Part shown: one piece after another, positions 57,475 through 64,000 of the stretch
Position numbering within the stretch: the stretch's first letter is position 1
How the letters are laid out: each line of letters starts with the position of its first letter
Assembly (NCBI RefSeq): GCF_002192535.1
Contig: NZ_NAIA01000002.1
Location: forward strand, 186,001 to 250,000
Direction: 5' to 3'
DNA: 64,000 nt
Source: Polynucleobacter hirudinilacicola
GTDB lineage: Bacteria; Pseudomonadota; Gammaproteobacteria; Burkholderiales; Burkholderiaceae
Position numbers and translations under genes: made by a program
The notes under the pieces: model-generated
What the model was told of the DNA's origin: nothing
Seen by the model: the letters and a program-made list of their open reading frames with translations, nothing else
Database searches by the model: none

Positions 57475-58206
57475 ATGTCTAATGTTGATCTAAAAGTAAG
57501 GGTATGGCGCGGCTCCCAAGAGGGGGAGTTTGTTGAGTACTTGGTGCCACGCAACCCCAATCAAACAGTTTTGGATGTGGTTACTTATATCCAAAGAAAG
57601 CTGGACCCCACCTTGAGCTATCGCTTTGCTTGTAGGGTTGGCATGTGTGGCTCATGCGCGATGACTGTCAATGGTGTGGCTCGTTGGACTTGCCGAACTC
57701 ACGTCTCAAAAATTCTTGAGGGAGATTCATTAGAAATTGCCCCTCTAAATAACTTACCTGTCATTAAAGATCTCGCAACGGATATGCGAGAGTTTTTTAA
57801 TAAGTGGAAAGGGGCGGTTGGATTCTTTAAAGGAGACAAAACACGTCTTGACGATTTTGCAAAGGTAGAGCCAAGTTCTAAAGAGCGCCAATTAGCCAAT
57901 GCTGGAATTGAGTGCATCGGTTGCGGTGTTTGTTATGCCTCTTGTGAGGTAGTTGAATCTAGGCCAAATTATCTTGGACCTGCAGCACTAAACCGTGCAT
58001 GGACCTTAACGAATGATGTGAGGGATGTTCAGCAGTTAGAGCGCATGAGTGCAGTGGCTGGTGATGCCGGTTGCCACGCATGCCATACACAAGGATCTTG
58101 TACTGAGCATTGCCCCAAGGCTATCGAGCCAACTGCAAGTATTGCTGGACTGAAGAAGCTGGTGGCAAGAGCTGCAGTGCGTGGCGGTAAGTGGGGCAAG
58201 TTATGA
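57475..58206 (+). CDS. sdhB: Succinate dehydrogenase/fumarate reductase iron-sulfur subunit
   Basis: Electron-transfer subunit between the flavoprotein and the membrane anchors. Three clusters are recognisable: [2Fe-2S] CRVGMCGSCAMTVNG with the fourth Cys in WTC; [4Fe-4S] CIGCGVCYASCEVV; [3Fe-4S] CHACHTQGSCTEHCPKAI. A GTG at 57469 is in frame two codons upstream, but the -10 box lies right before it, so the ATG at 57475 (243 aa) is preferred. Next gene overlaps by 4 bp. Confidence 0.93.
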   Translation: MSNVDLKVRVWRGSQEGEFVEYLVPRNPNQTVLDVVTYIQRKLDPTLSYRFACRVGMCGSCAMTVNGVARWTCRTHVSKILEGDSLEIAPLNNLPVIKDLATDMREFFNKWKGAVGFFKGDKTRLDDFAKVEPSSKERQLANAGIECIGCGVCYASCEVVESRPNYLGPAALNRAWTLTNDVRDVQQLERMSAVAGDAGCHACHTQGSCTEHCPKAIEPTASIAGLKKLVARAAVRGGKWGKL

Positions 58207-58550
58207 GCCAGGGCGTTTTACAGGCAAAACTTTGGTATGCCCAAAGAATTAGCGCAATGATTCTGGGTATCTGCGTAGCGATACACCTCCTAATTATTTT
58301 TTATGCCATTAGAGGTGGCTTAAGCGCTCAGGAGATACTAGGTCGTACTCAAGGCAATGTTCTATTTGCCATTTTTTATGAAGTGTTTGTCCTTGCATGT
58401 TTTGTCCATGCGCCAATTGGTCTTGCCAATATATTGCAGGAGACCTTTCCTAATAGCGGGTTAGCAAAACCTGTTTCTTGGGCTCTTGCGATTTGCATTC
58501 TTACCCTAGGAACAACGGCTGTCATTGGTATTTATACGGGGGGTGCATGA
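58203..58550 (+). CDS. sdhC: Succinate dehydrogenase/fumarate reductase membrane anchor subunit (first)
   Basis: 115-aa protein with three hydrophobic segments (IGVAIHLLIIFYAI-type, LFAIFYEVFVLACFVH and ALAICILTLGTTAVIG). The first helix carries a His (CVAIHLL) and RIS motif similar to the QRISAM start of SdhC/FrdC. The open frame begins at 58191 but the ATG at 58203 overlaps the sdhB stop in ATGA, the usual coupling. Heme and quinone ligands are not certain. Confidence 0.82.
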   Translation: MSQGVLQAKLWYAQRISAMILGICVAIHLLIIFYAIRGGLSAQEILGRTQGNVLFAIFYEVFVLACFVHAPIGLANILQETFPNSGLAKPVSWALAICILTLGTTAVIGIYTGGA

Positions 58551-58909
58551 TGAGTTCAAGACCTCACTTAGATTACCGGGCCAAGAGTCACTTATCTTAT
58601 TTTGCGTATGTATGCCATCGTATCTCTGGTTTGCTGCTGGCTTGTTTTATTCCCTTGCATTTTTTAATGCTTTCTCAATCCTTGCGGGGTGTTCAAGGGT
58701 TTGACGCTTCTTTGAAGCTAACGGATTTTTGGGTATTTAAGTTTGGTGAATGGGTATTGGTCATCTTGCTAGCCATTCATCTGGCTGGAGGAGTACGTTT
58801 ACTCATGATTGAGTTTGGGCCATGGAAGGGTTTGCGTAAGGGCTGGATTCAGTTCTCTATTTTGTTCGCGATCGCTTGCGGACTCCTATTTTTATATTTT
58901 GCTAATTGA
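58547..58909 (+). CDS. sdhD: Succinate dehydrogenase/fumarate reductase membrane anchor subunit (second, cytochrome b type)
   Basis: 120-aa protein with three helices. The motifs YVCHRISGLLLACFIPLHF and LAIHLAGGVRLLMIEFG resemble the SdhC family signatures HRxTG and HxxSGIRHLxxD, so by sequence this is the cytochrome b-556-type anchor although it occupies the second position. The start is the ATG at 58547 overlapping the previous stop (ATGA); the open frame extends to 58478 in another reading of that gene. Confidence 0.82.
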   Translation: MMSSRPHLDYRAKSHLSYFAYVCHRISGLLLACFIPLHFLMLSQSLRGVQGFDASLKLTDFWVFKFGEWVLVILLAIHLAGGVRLLMIEFGPWKGLRKGWIQFSILFAIACGLLFLYFAN

Positions 58910-58919
58910 TGAGGCTGAT

Positions 58920-59795
58920 ATGCAATTACAAATAGATTTAGTCGAAGAAGCCTGTAAAGAGCTCTACATTCGAGCCTTGAAGGTTTTACCTGATGACATT
59001 AAGGCTGGCATTGATAGATTGGACAAAGCTGAGACAGATGCACGTGCCCAGGTGGTTCTAAAGACAATGATCACTAATATCTCAGTAGCAGAGCGTGAAG
59101 ATAATCTCCTCTGCCAAGATACAGGCCTACCGATCTATAACGTGAAGATTGGTAGTAATGTGCAATTTGATGGCATGGCATTAAAGGCGGCTATTCGTAA
59201 AGGCTGTGAGCGTGCCACTAAAGAATATCCGCTCAGATCCTCGGTAGTGCATCCCATTACTCGCAAAAATAATCATACCTCTTGCGGTATTGATATGCCA
59301 GCAATTCACATTGATTTTTTTGATAAAGCAGAATCAGTTGAAATTGAAATGGTGCCAAAGGGAAGTGGTTCGGAAAATAATTCCTTTTTAAAAATGGCAA
59401 TACCTGCAGATGGCATTAATGGTGTCAAGGCATTTGTGATTGAGAGTGTTGTCTCTGCTGGAGGTAAGACATGCCCACCAACCATTGTCGGTGTTGGGAT
59501 CGGGGGCACCTCTGATCAATGTGTGGCCATGGCAAAGCGCGCGGCAACTCGTGAGTTAGGTAGGGTGTGTAGCGATGAAGAAGGGGCTAAGCTGGAGAAG
59601 GAGCTCAGCACTGCTGTAAATCAACTCGGAATTGGTCCACAAGGTCTAGGTGGTGATGGAACTGCATTTGCAGTGCAGGTTGAACTGGCTCATACGCACA
59701 TTACATTGAATCCCGTGGCTGTTAATATGCAGTGCCATTCAGCACGCAGAGCACGTGCAACTTTTACGCCTGCTGGCGTTACCTACGGATTTTAG
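58920..59795 (+). CDS. Class I fumarase/tartrate dehydratase alpha subunit
   Basis: N-terminal half of the oxygen-sensitive [4Fe-4S] hydro-lyase. DNLLCQDTGLPIYNVKIG carries one cluster Cys, NNHTSCGIDMPAIHID and GGKTCPPTIVGVGIGGTSDQ the other two. 291 aa. The ATG at 58920 follows GAGGCTGAT; the open frame extends into the preceding gene but is not conserved. The family covers fumarase, L(+)-tartrate dehydratase and mesaconase, which cannot be told apart from sequence alone. Confidence 0.9.
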   Translation: MQLQIDLVEEACKELYIRALKVLPDDIKAGIDRLDKAETDARAQVVLKTMITNISVAEREDNLLCQDTGLPIYNVKIGSNVQFDGMALKAAIRKGCERATKEYPLRSSVVHPITRKNNHTSCGIDMPAIHIDFFDKAESVEIEMVPKGSGSENNSFLKMAIPADGINGVKAFVIESVVSAGGKTCPPTIVGVGIGGTSDQCVAMAKRAATRELGRVCSDEEGAKLEKELSTAVNQLGIGPQGLGGDGTAFAVQVELAHTHITLNPVAVNMQCHSARRARATFTPAGVTYGF

Positions 59796-59805
59796 GAAAA
59801 CGACG

Positions 59806-60417
59806 ATGGCACACTACAACCTTGCAACACCAGTGAGCGAAGCGGATATTCGCAAGCTTCGTATCAACGATACCGTGACTTTGCAAAACACATTATTTGG
59901 TATTCGCGATGCTACTCAAATTCATATGTTTGATCATGGACGTAAAACGCGTTTCGATTTGAGCGGTCATGCAGTCATCCATACCGCTCCGAACGTTCGT
60001 AGAGTGCCGGTGAGTTCGGAGTTTCCTGCAGGATATGAGCCTATTTGCATTGGTACAACCACTTCAGATCGTATGGAGCGTTTTACGCGCCCTTTGATGG
60101 CTGAGAATGGTGTTCGCATGATTGTGGGTAAAGGGGGTATGCGTGAGGGTTCAGCAGAGGCCTTCACAGATTTGGGGGGTGTTTATTTGGCCATCATTGG
60201 CGGCACTGCTGCCCTAGAAACAACTTGGATCGAGCAGATTGAAGATGTTGATATGGATGATCTCAATCCAGAGTCTTTATGGCGTTTCAAAATTAAAGAC
60301 TTTGGCCCATTGCTGGTTGCAATGGATAGTCATGGTGGCAGCATCTATCAGGAAGTAAAGAGTGATGTTGCTAGCAAAAAAGAAGCGGTACTTAAAAGCC
60401 TTGGAATTATTTCATGA
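59806..60417 (+). CDS. Class I fumarase/tartrate dehydratase beta subunit
   Basis: C-terminal half of the same enzyme: VGKGGMREGSAEAFTDLGGVYLAIIGGTAAL with the conserved VGKGGM loop, plus GAT/TTSDRMERFT. 203 aa. The start at 59806 has a GGAAAACG site; the frame extends upstream within the alpha gene. The stop overlaps the sdhA-like start in ATGA. Confidence 0.9.
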   Translation: MAHYNLATPVSEADIRKLRINDTVTLQNTLFGIRDATQIHMFDHGRKTRFDLSGHAVIHTAPNVRRVPVSSEFPAGYEPICIGTTTSDRMERFTRPLMAENGVRMIVGKGGMREGSAEAFTDLGGVYLAIIGGTAALETTWIEQIEDVDMDDLNPESLWRFKIKDFGPLLVAMDSHGGSIYQEVKSDVASKKEAVLKSLGIIS

Positions 60418-62135
60418 GCACTATTCCAACAATCGATACGGATATTTTGATTCTGGGTTCAGGCGGTGCTGGTCTCTTTGCTGCCTTACATGCTCATCAA
60501 GCAAACCCTAACCTAAATATCACGATTGCTGTCAAAGGTTTATTAGGTAAATGTGGTTGTACGCGAATGGTGCAGGGTGGTTACAACGTCGCTTTGGCAG
60601 AAGGAGATTCCGTAGAGCGCCATTTTATGGACACGATCGAGGGCGGTAAATGGCTCTCTGACCAAGAGCTTGCGTGGACACTAGTCAGTAAAGCAGTTGA
60701 GCGAATTCATGAGCTAGAAAATGAACTCGGTTGTTTTTTTGATCGCAATCCGGATGGCACGGTTCATCAAAAGGCATTTGCCGGTCAAACATTTGATCGT
60801 ACTGTCCATAAGGGTGACTTAACCGGCATTGAGATTATTAATCGCTTAGCAGAGCAAGTATGGGCCAGAGGCATCAATCGCCTTGAAGAGCATCGCGCAA
60901 TTGAATTGATTCATAGTTCGGATGGTAAATCACTTGCAGGCGTCTTGATGCTTAATATGCAGACTGGCCAATTTGTGTTGGTGCGCGCCAAAGCTGTCTT
61001 ATTAGCCACAGGCGGTGGACCAACAATGTACAAATACCATACACCATCGGGCGATAAGAGTTGCGATGGTTTAGCAATGGCCTTGCGTGCTGGACTCATT
61101 TTGCGGGATATGGAGATGGTGCAATTTCATCCTACGGGCTTATTAGCTGGCCCAGGAACTCGCATGACGGGGACAGTCATAGAGGAAGGCTTGCGTGGAG
61201 CTGGTGGCTATTTACTGAATGGCAATCAAGATCGCTTTATGGGCAACTATGATCCACGCAACGAACGTGCTACTCGGGATATTGTTTCCAGATCGATCAA
61301 CTCAGAAATCCGCGCTGGACGTGCAACCCCCAATGGTGGTGTGTATATCCAAATGAGCCATTTAGGTCCAGAGAATGTACGAAAACTATTTAAGGGTATG
61401 GTTGAGCGTTGTGCCGATAGTGGTTTTGATCTGACCAAAGATTTGGTAGAGGTTGTACCAACAGCCCATTACATGATGGGTGGTCTAGTTTTTAAGAAAG
61501 ATTGCAGCACTGATCTTCCTGGTCTATTTGCAGCAGGCGAAGACACTGGTGGGGTGCATGGCGCCAATCGTTTGGGTGGTAATGGTGTTGCCAACTCAAC
61601 AGTATTTGGTGGCATTGCGGGGGAGTCAATGGCCCATTGGGTTTCTGCACGGCAGCTGAGCGAATGTAATATGGATGAAGTAGTGGCAAGTATTCAAGAG
61701 CATGAAGCGCCATTGAAAAAGATGCCTGGTGATATTGAGGCAATCCGAGATGAGCTCGCGGAGTGTATGTGGGATGATGTCGGCATCTCTAGAAACCAGC
61801 AGGGCTTATTGCGGGCGCGCCAAACTCTCAAGCAATTGGCTGCCAAGTTAAACCAAATTGGAGTGGGCGATATTCAACGGGAATACAGCAATACTTGGCA
61901 AGATTGGATGAATTTACAAAATCTGATTCTGGTGAGTCAGGCCGTCACTGAGGCGGCTATAGCTCGCGAGAATTCTAGGGGCGCTCACTATCGCGATGAT
62001 TTCCCGGAGCCGGGATCTCTTGAAGACTCTTATTACACAGCCGTTCATTTCAATCATCAAGACTTAAAAATTGAAAATCGTCCCGTGCAATTTACGATGA
62101 TTAAGCCTGGCCAAACTATTCTTGTTGAGGCTTAG
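60414..62135 (+). CDS. sdhA: Succinate dehydrogenase/fumarate reductase-like flavoprotein subunit
   Basis: FAD-containing dehydrogenase. The dinucleotide fold ILGSGGAGLFAALHA, and the substrate residues of succinate dehydrogenases/fumarate reductases are all present: H239 (HPTG), R288 (RDIVSRS), H352 (AHYMMGG), R386 (GANRLGGN). However, the FAD-linking His is replaced: the RSHTVAAQGG motif reads GCTRMVQGG, with C49 at the His position, so FAD is probably bound non-covalently, as in L-aspartate oxidase. 573 aa. It lies behind the fumarase genes, not next to sdhB. Either fumarate reduction or oxidation of another dicarboxylate is possible. Confidence 0.88.
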   Translation: MSTIPTIDTDILILGSGGAGLFAALHAHQANPNLNITIAVKGLLGKCGCTRMVQGGYNVALAEGDSVERHFMDTIEGGKWLSDQELAWTLVSKAVERIHELENELGCFFDRNPDGTVHQKAFAGQTFDRTVHKGDLTGIEIINRLAEQVWARGINRLEEHRAIELIHSSDGKSLAGVLMLNMQTGQFVLVRAKAVLLATGGGPTMYKYHTPSGDKSCDGLAMALRAGLILRDMEMVQFHPTGLLAGPGTRMTGTVIEEGLRGAGGYLLNGNQDRFMGNYDPRNERATRDIVSRSINSEIRAGRATPNGGVYIQMSHLGPENVRKLFKGMVERCADSGFDLTKDLVEVVPTAHYMMGGLVFKKDCSTDLPGLFAAGEDTGGVHGANRLGGNGVANSTVFGGIAGESMAHWVSARQLSECNMDEVVASIQEHEAPLKKMPGDIEAIRDELAECMWDDVGISRNQQGLLRARQTLKQLAAKLNQIGVGDIQREYSNTWQDWMNLQNLILVSQAVTEAAIARENSRGAHYRDDFPEPGSLEDSYYTAVHFNHQDLKIENRPVQFTMIKPGQTILVEA

Positions 62136-62137
62136 TT

Positions 62138-62890
62138 ATTTTTGAGTTCATAGAACCGCTGCCATTTTTTTTAGCTGCAATAGTTATCTTTGGCGCATAT
62201 TTTATTTTTGGAGTATCTGGGTTCGGATCATCTATTGTTGCAGTTCCTTTACTTGTCCAGATTTACCCACTAAAGTCCGTAGTGCCGATGATGGTCATGA
62301 TTGATATTTGCGGCTCTTTATATCTAGGTAAGAAAAATTCAAGTAATGCGGATATGAAAGAATTGAAGTGGTTATTTCCCTTTACATTGATAGGTATTGT
62401 TGTGGGGGGTCTAGTTTTGCTTCAAGCCCCGAGTGCTCCTTTATTAATTATCCTTGGGGTCTTTGCGGTAATCAATGGTGTGCGTGTACTTTGGCAAAGA
62501 AATCGAGAGTTACATAAAGCAATTAATAGATGGTGGGCCGCTCCATTTGGTTTTTTTGGGGGAATATTTACAGCGCTTTTTGCAACAGGCGGGGCTATAT
62601 ACGCATCCTATCTTGGACTTAGGATCGCCGATCCTAGGGCGTTGAGGTCAACGATGGCATTTGCTATTTTTATTCTGACTTTTTTACGACTTTGTCTTAT
62701 GGTCGCGACTGGGCTCTTATTAAGTTGGCCAGTATTTGGATTGGCAATCTGTTTGATGCCTGCAACTTTTTTAGGTATATGGGCTGGTTCTCATATGCAT
62801 GCGAGATTAAGCAATTCAGCAATGCGAGTAGCTTATGGTTCCATACTACTTTTTTCAGGAACTACATTACTGATGCGTCAGCTAATTTAG
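62138..62890 (+). CDS. TSUP family permease (TauE/SafE-like)
   Basis: Small membrane transporter for sulfur-containing organic acids and related anions. The TSUP N-terminus FIFGVSGFGSSIVAVPLLVQIYPLKSVVPMMVMID extends upstream of the first GTG at 62282. The frame is open back to 62129, where there is no ATG, GTG or TTG. GAGG at 62127-62130 lies 7 bases before an ATT at 62138, giving 250 aa, the usual TSUP size, and beginning 2 bp after the sdhA-like stop. An ATT start is therefore proposed; it is uncommon. Substrate unknown. Confidence 0.8.
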   Translation: MFEFIEPLPFFLAAIVIFGAYFIFGVSGFGSSIVAVPLLVQIYPLKSVVPMMVMIDICGSLYLGKKNSSNADMKELKWLFPFTLIGIVVGGLVLLQAPSAPLLIILGVFAVINGVRVLWQRNRELHKAINRWWAAPFGFFGGIFTALFATGGAIYASYLGLRIADPRALRSTMAFAIFILTFLRLCLMVATGLLLSWPVFGLAICLMPATFLGIWAGSHMHARLSNSAMRVAYGSILLFSGTTLLMRQLI

Positions 62891-62920
62891 ATTGCACTAC
62901 CTAGGTTTAGGTTCAAAGTT

Positions 62921-62948
62921 AGGAGCCCTCATTTAATAAAGGGCTCCT
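62921..62948 (+). terminator. Hairpin between convergent TSUP and Bug genes
   Basis: Perfect 9-bp inverted repeat AGGAGCCCT / AGGGCTCCT with a 10-base AT-rich loop. No T-run follows on either strand, so its terminator strength is doubtful. Confidence 0.5.
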
Positions 62949-62957
62949 GAGCAAAAC

Positions 62958-63947
62958 TTATTGGGCGGCAATATTACGAGCCTTAATCACTTTTTCCCAA
63001 GCTGCGGATTCATTTTTGATTTGCGCATCCAACTCCTTAGGGGTATTGGCGATAGGTGTGAGGCCATTAATGTCTAGACTCTTACGCATAGCATCTGATT
63101 CAAGCGCTTTTTGAGTCGCAGCATAAATTTTATCTATGATAGCCTTCGGAGTCCCTGATGGTGCGGCTAATGCGTACCAGCCAACATTCACAAATCCAGG
63201 GATAGCTGCTTCAGAAACAGTTGGAACATCAGGCAACTGAACTACTCGTTTATTGCTTGTTATTGCCAAAGGCTTAATTTTTCCTGCTTTAGCAAATCCA
63301 GCTGCTGCCGGTAAGTTTCCAACCATGAAGTCAATTTGACCGGAGACTAAGTCATTGATGGCCGGAGCCTCGCCTTTGTATGGAATATGTGTTGCAGCAA
63401 TTCCGGCTGAGTATGTGAAATTTTCACCTGCCATATGGACCTGGCTGCCAATTCCCGCTGAGCCAAAGGTTAGATCTTTGGTTTTTGCTAATGCAATTAG
63501 CTCTTTTAAATTAGTTACCGGTAAATTTGGGCTAACTGATACCAGCATTGGACCGCCTGCAACAGCAGTAATGTAGGTTAGATCAGTAGCATAATTTAAA
63601 GGAAGCTTTTTATATAAAAATGGATTTACAGTTGGCATGCTGCCAGATGAGAGCAACAGCGTATAGCCATTAGGAGGTGAGTTGGCAACTATTTCAGCAC
63701 CAATATTGCCGCCTGCACCACCTTTATTTTCCACGATTACATTTTGACCGAGAATGGTAGTCATTTGCTGCGCCAAAATTCTTCCAAGAATATCGGTAGT
63801 GCCACCAGCGGCAAAAGGAATGATTAATTTGACAGGTTTATCTGGCCAACTCTGTGCCTGTGAAATTGATGGAGCGATAAAACACGCGAGAACTCCTAGA
63901 CTTATGAGTACACGTCTTACAGTGGCAACTAATTCTCTTGTAAACAT
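62958..63947 (-). CDS. Bug family tripartite tricarboxylate transporter substrate-binding protein
   Basis: Periplasmic solute receptor of the TctC/Bug family (329 aa). The signal peptide ends near AQS after VLISLGVLACFIAPSISQA; the mature protein starts WPDKPVKLIIPFAAGGTTDILGRIL, and the family motifs VENKGGAGGNIGAE and FGSAGIGSQVHMAGENF follow. It is convergent with the C4-dicarboxylate operon. Membrane partners TctA/TctB are not in the window. A GGAGGAGC site precedes the ATG. Confidence 0.93.
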   Translation of the reverse strand: MFTRELVATVRRVLISLGVLACFIAPSISQAQSWPDKPVKLIIPFAAGGTTDILGRILAQQMTTILGQNVIVENKGGAGGNIGAEIVANSPPNGYTLLLSSGSMPTVNPFLYKKLPLNYATDLTYITAVAGGPMLVSVSPNLPVTNLKELIALAKTKDLTFGSAGIGSQVHMAGENFTYSAGIAATHIPYKGEAPAINDLVSGQIDFMVGNLPAAAGFAKAGKIKPLAITSNKRVVQLPDVPTVSEAAIPGFVNVGWYALAAPSGTPKAIIDKIYAATQKALESDAMRKSLDINGLTPIANTPKELDAQIKNESAAWEKVIKARNIAAQ

Positions 63948-64000
63948 CTTGCTCCTCCAGTTTTTATTGATTTTTTTTAATCTTATTGCATGGTTATTTC

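Noticed and set aside
62921..62948. Attachment site or mobile element end
   Set aside because: Only a hairpin between convergent genes, with no direct repeats or integrase nearby.

Overview
The window is ordinary chromosomal DNA of a free-living betaproteobacterium. Gene content and order (lepB-rnc-era-recO-pdxJ-acpS-nagZ, rpsF-priB-rpsR-rplI-dnaB, iscRSUA-hscBA-fdx, EF-P with EarP), moderate GC content and tight gene packing fit Burkholderiaceae and most resemble Polynucleobacter. The genus is an inference. No insertion sequence, prophage, CRISPR array or rRNA operon is visible. The only clear mobile DNA is an intein inside dnaB.

Layout. 1-5375 (+): signal peptidase, RNA processing, GTPase, repair, PLP and ACP cofactor genes and cell-wall recycling. 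5350-8190 (-): a frameshifted GNAT acetyltransferase, EF-P and its arginine rhamnosyltransferase EarP. 8189-11585 (+): uvrC, pgsA, tRNA-Gly, tRNA-Cys and a small lipoprotein. 11647-13506: lexA, divergent from an asparaginase. 13564-17640 (+): ribosomal operon ending in dnaB, which carries a 352-residue class 3 intein with a LAGLIDADG endonuclease. 17739-21207: a small secreted repeat protein facing a large autotransporter. 21213-23600 (-): an NlpC/P60 lipoprotein and phoH, with an unusual structured leader. 23601-31238 (-): bcp and a complete L-Ara4N lipid A modification operon with a split arnA. 31318-37331 (+): aminotransferase, hom, thrC and molybdopterin genes. 37328-43698: GIY-YIG protein, clpB, MFS transporter, isocitrate lyase and HIT protein. 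43695-48045 (-): DUF1841, nth, rnfB-like ferredoxin, PHA depolymerase and an aromatic aminotransferase. 48205-56339 (+): uvrB, the complete isc operon and a cupin. 56499-63947: a LysR regulator divergent from an operon for a succinate dehydrogenase/fumarate reductase-like complex plus a two-subunit class I fumarase and a TSUP permease, then a Bug-type solute-binding protein.

Points most worth attention are: (i) the dnaB intein, which has the complete Trp-Cys-Thr signature of class 3 inteins and an Ala at position 1; (ii) the C4-dicarboxylate module at 57475-62890, where the two fumarase subunits sit between the membrane/iron-sulfur genes and a flavoprotein lacking the usual FAD-linking His; (iii) a promoter plus two consecutive terminator-like hairpins ahead of phoH, suggesting an sRNA or attenuator; (iv) two promoters (lexA and the sdh-like operon) whose -10 boxes sit so close to the start codon that leaderless mRNAs are predicted.

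Several start sites were moved inward from the longest open frame on the basis of ribosome-binding sites, operators or family length (nagZ, lexA, rplI, nlpC, phoH, DUF1841, phaZ, sdhC, sdhD, both fumarase subunits). The TSUP gene was extended upstream to a probable ATT start.
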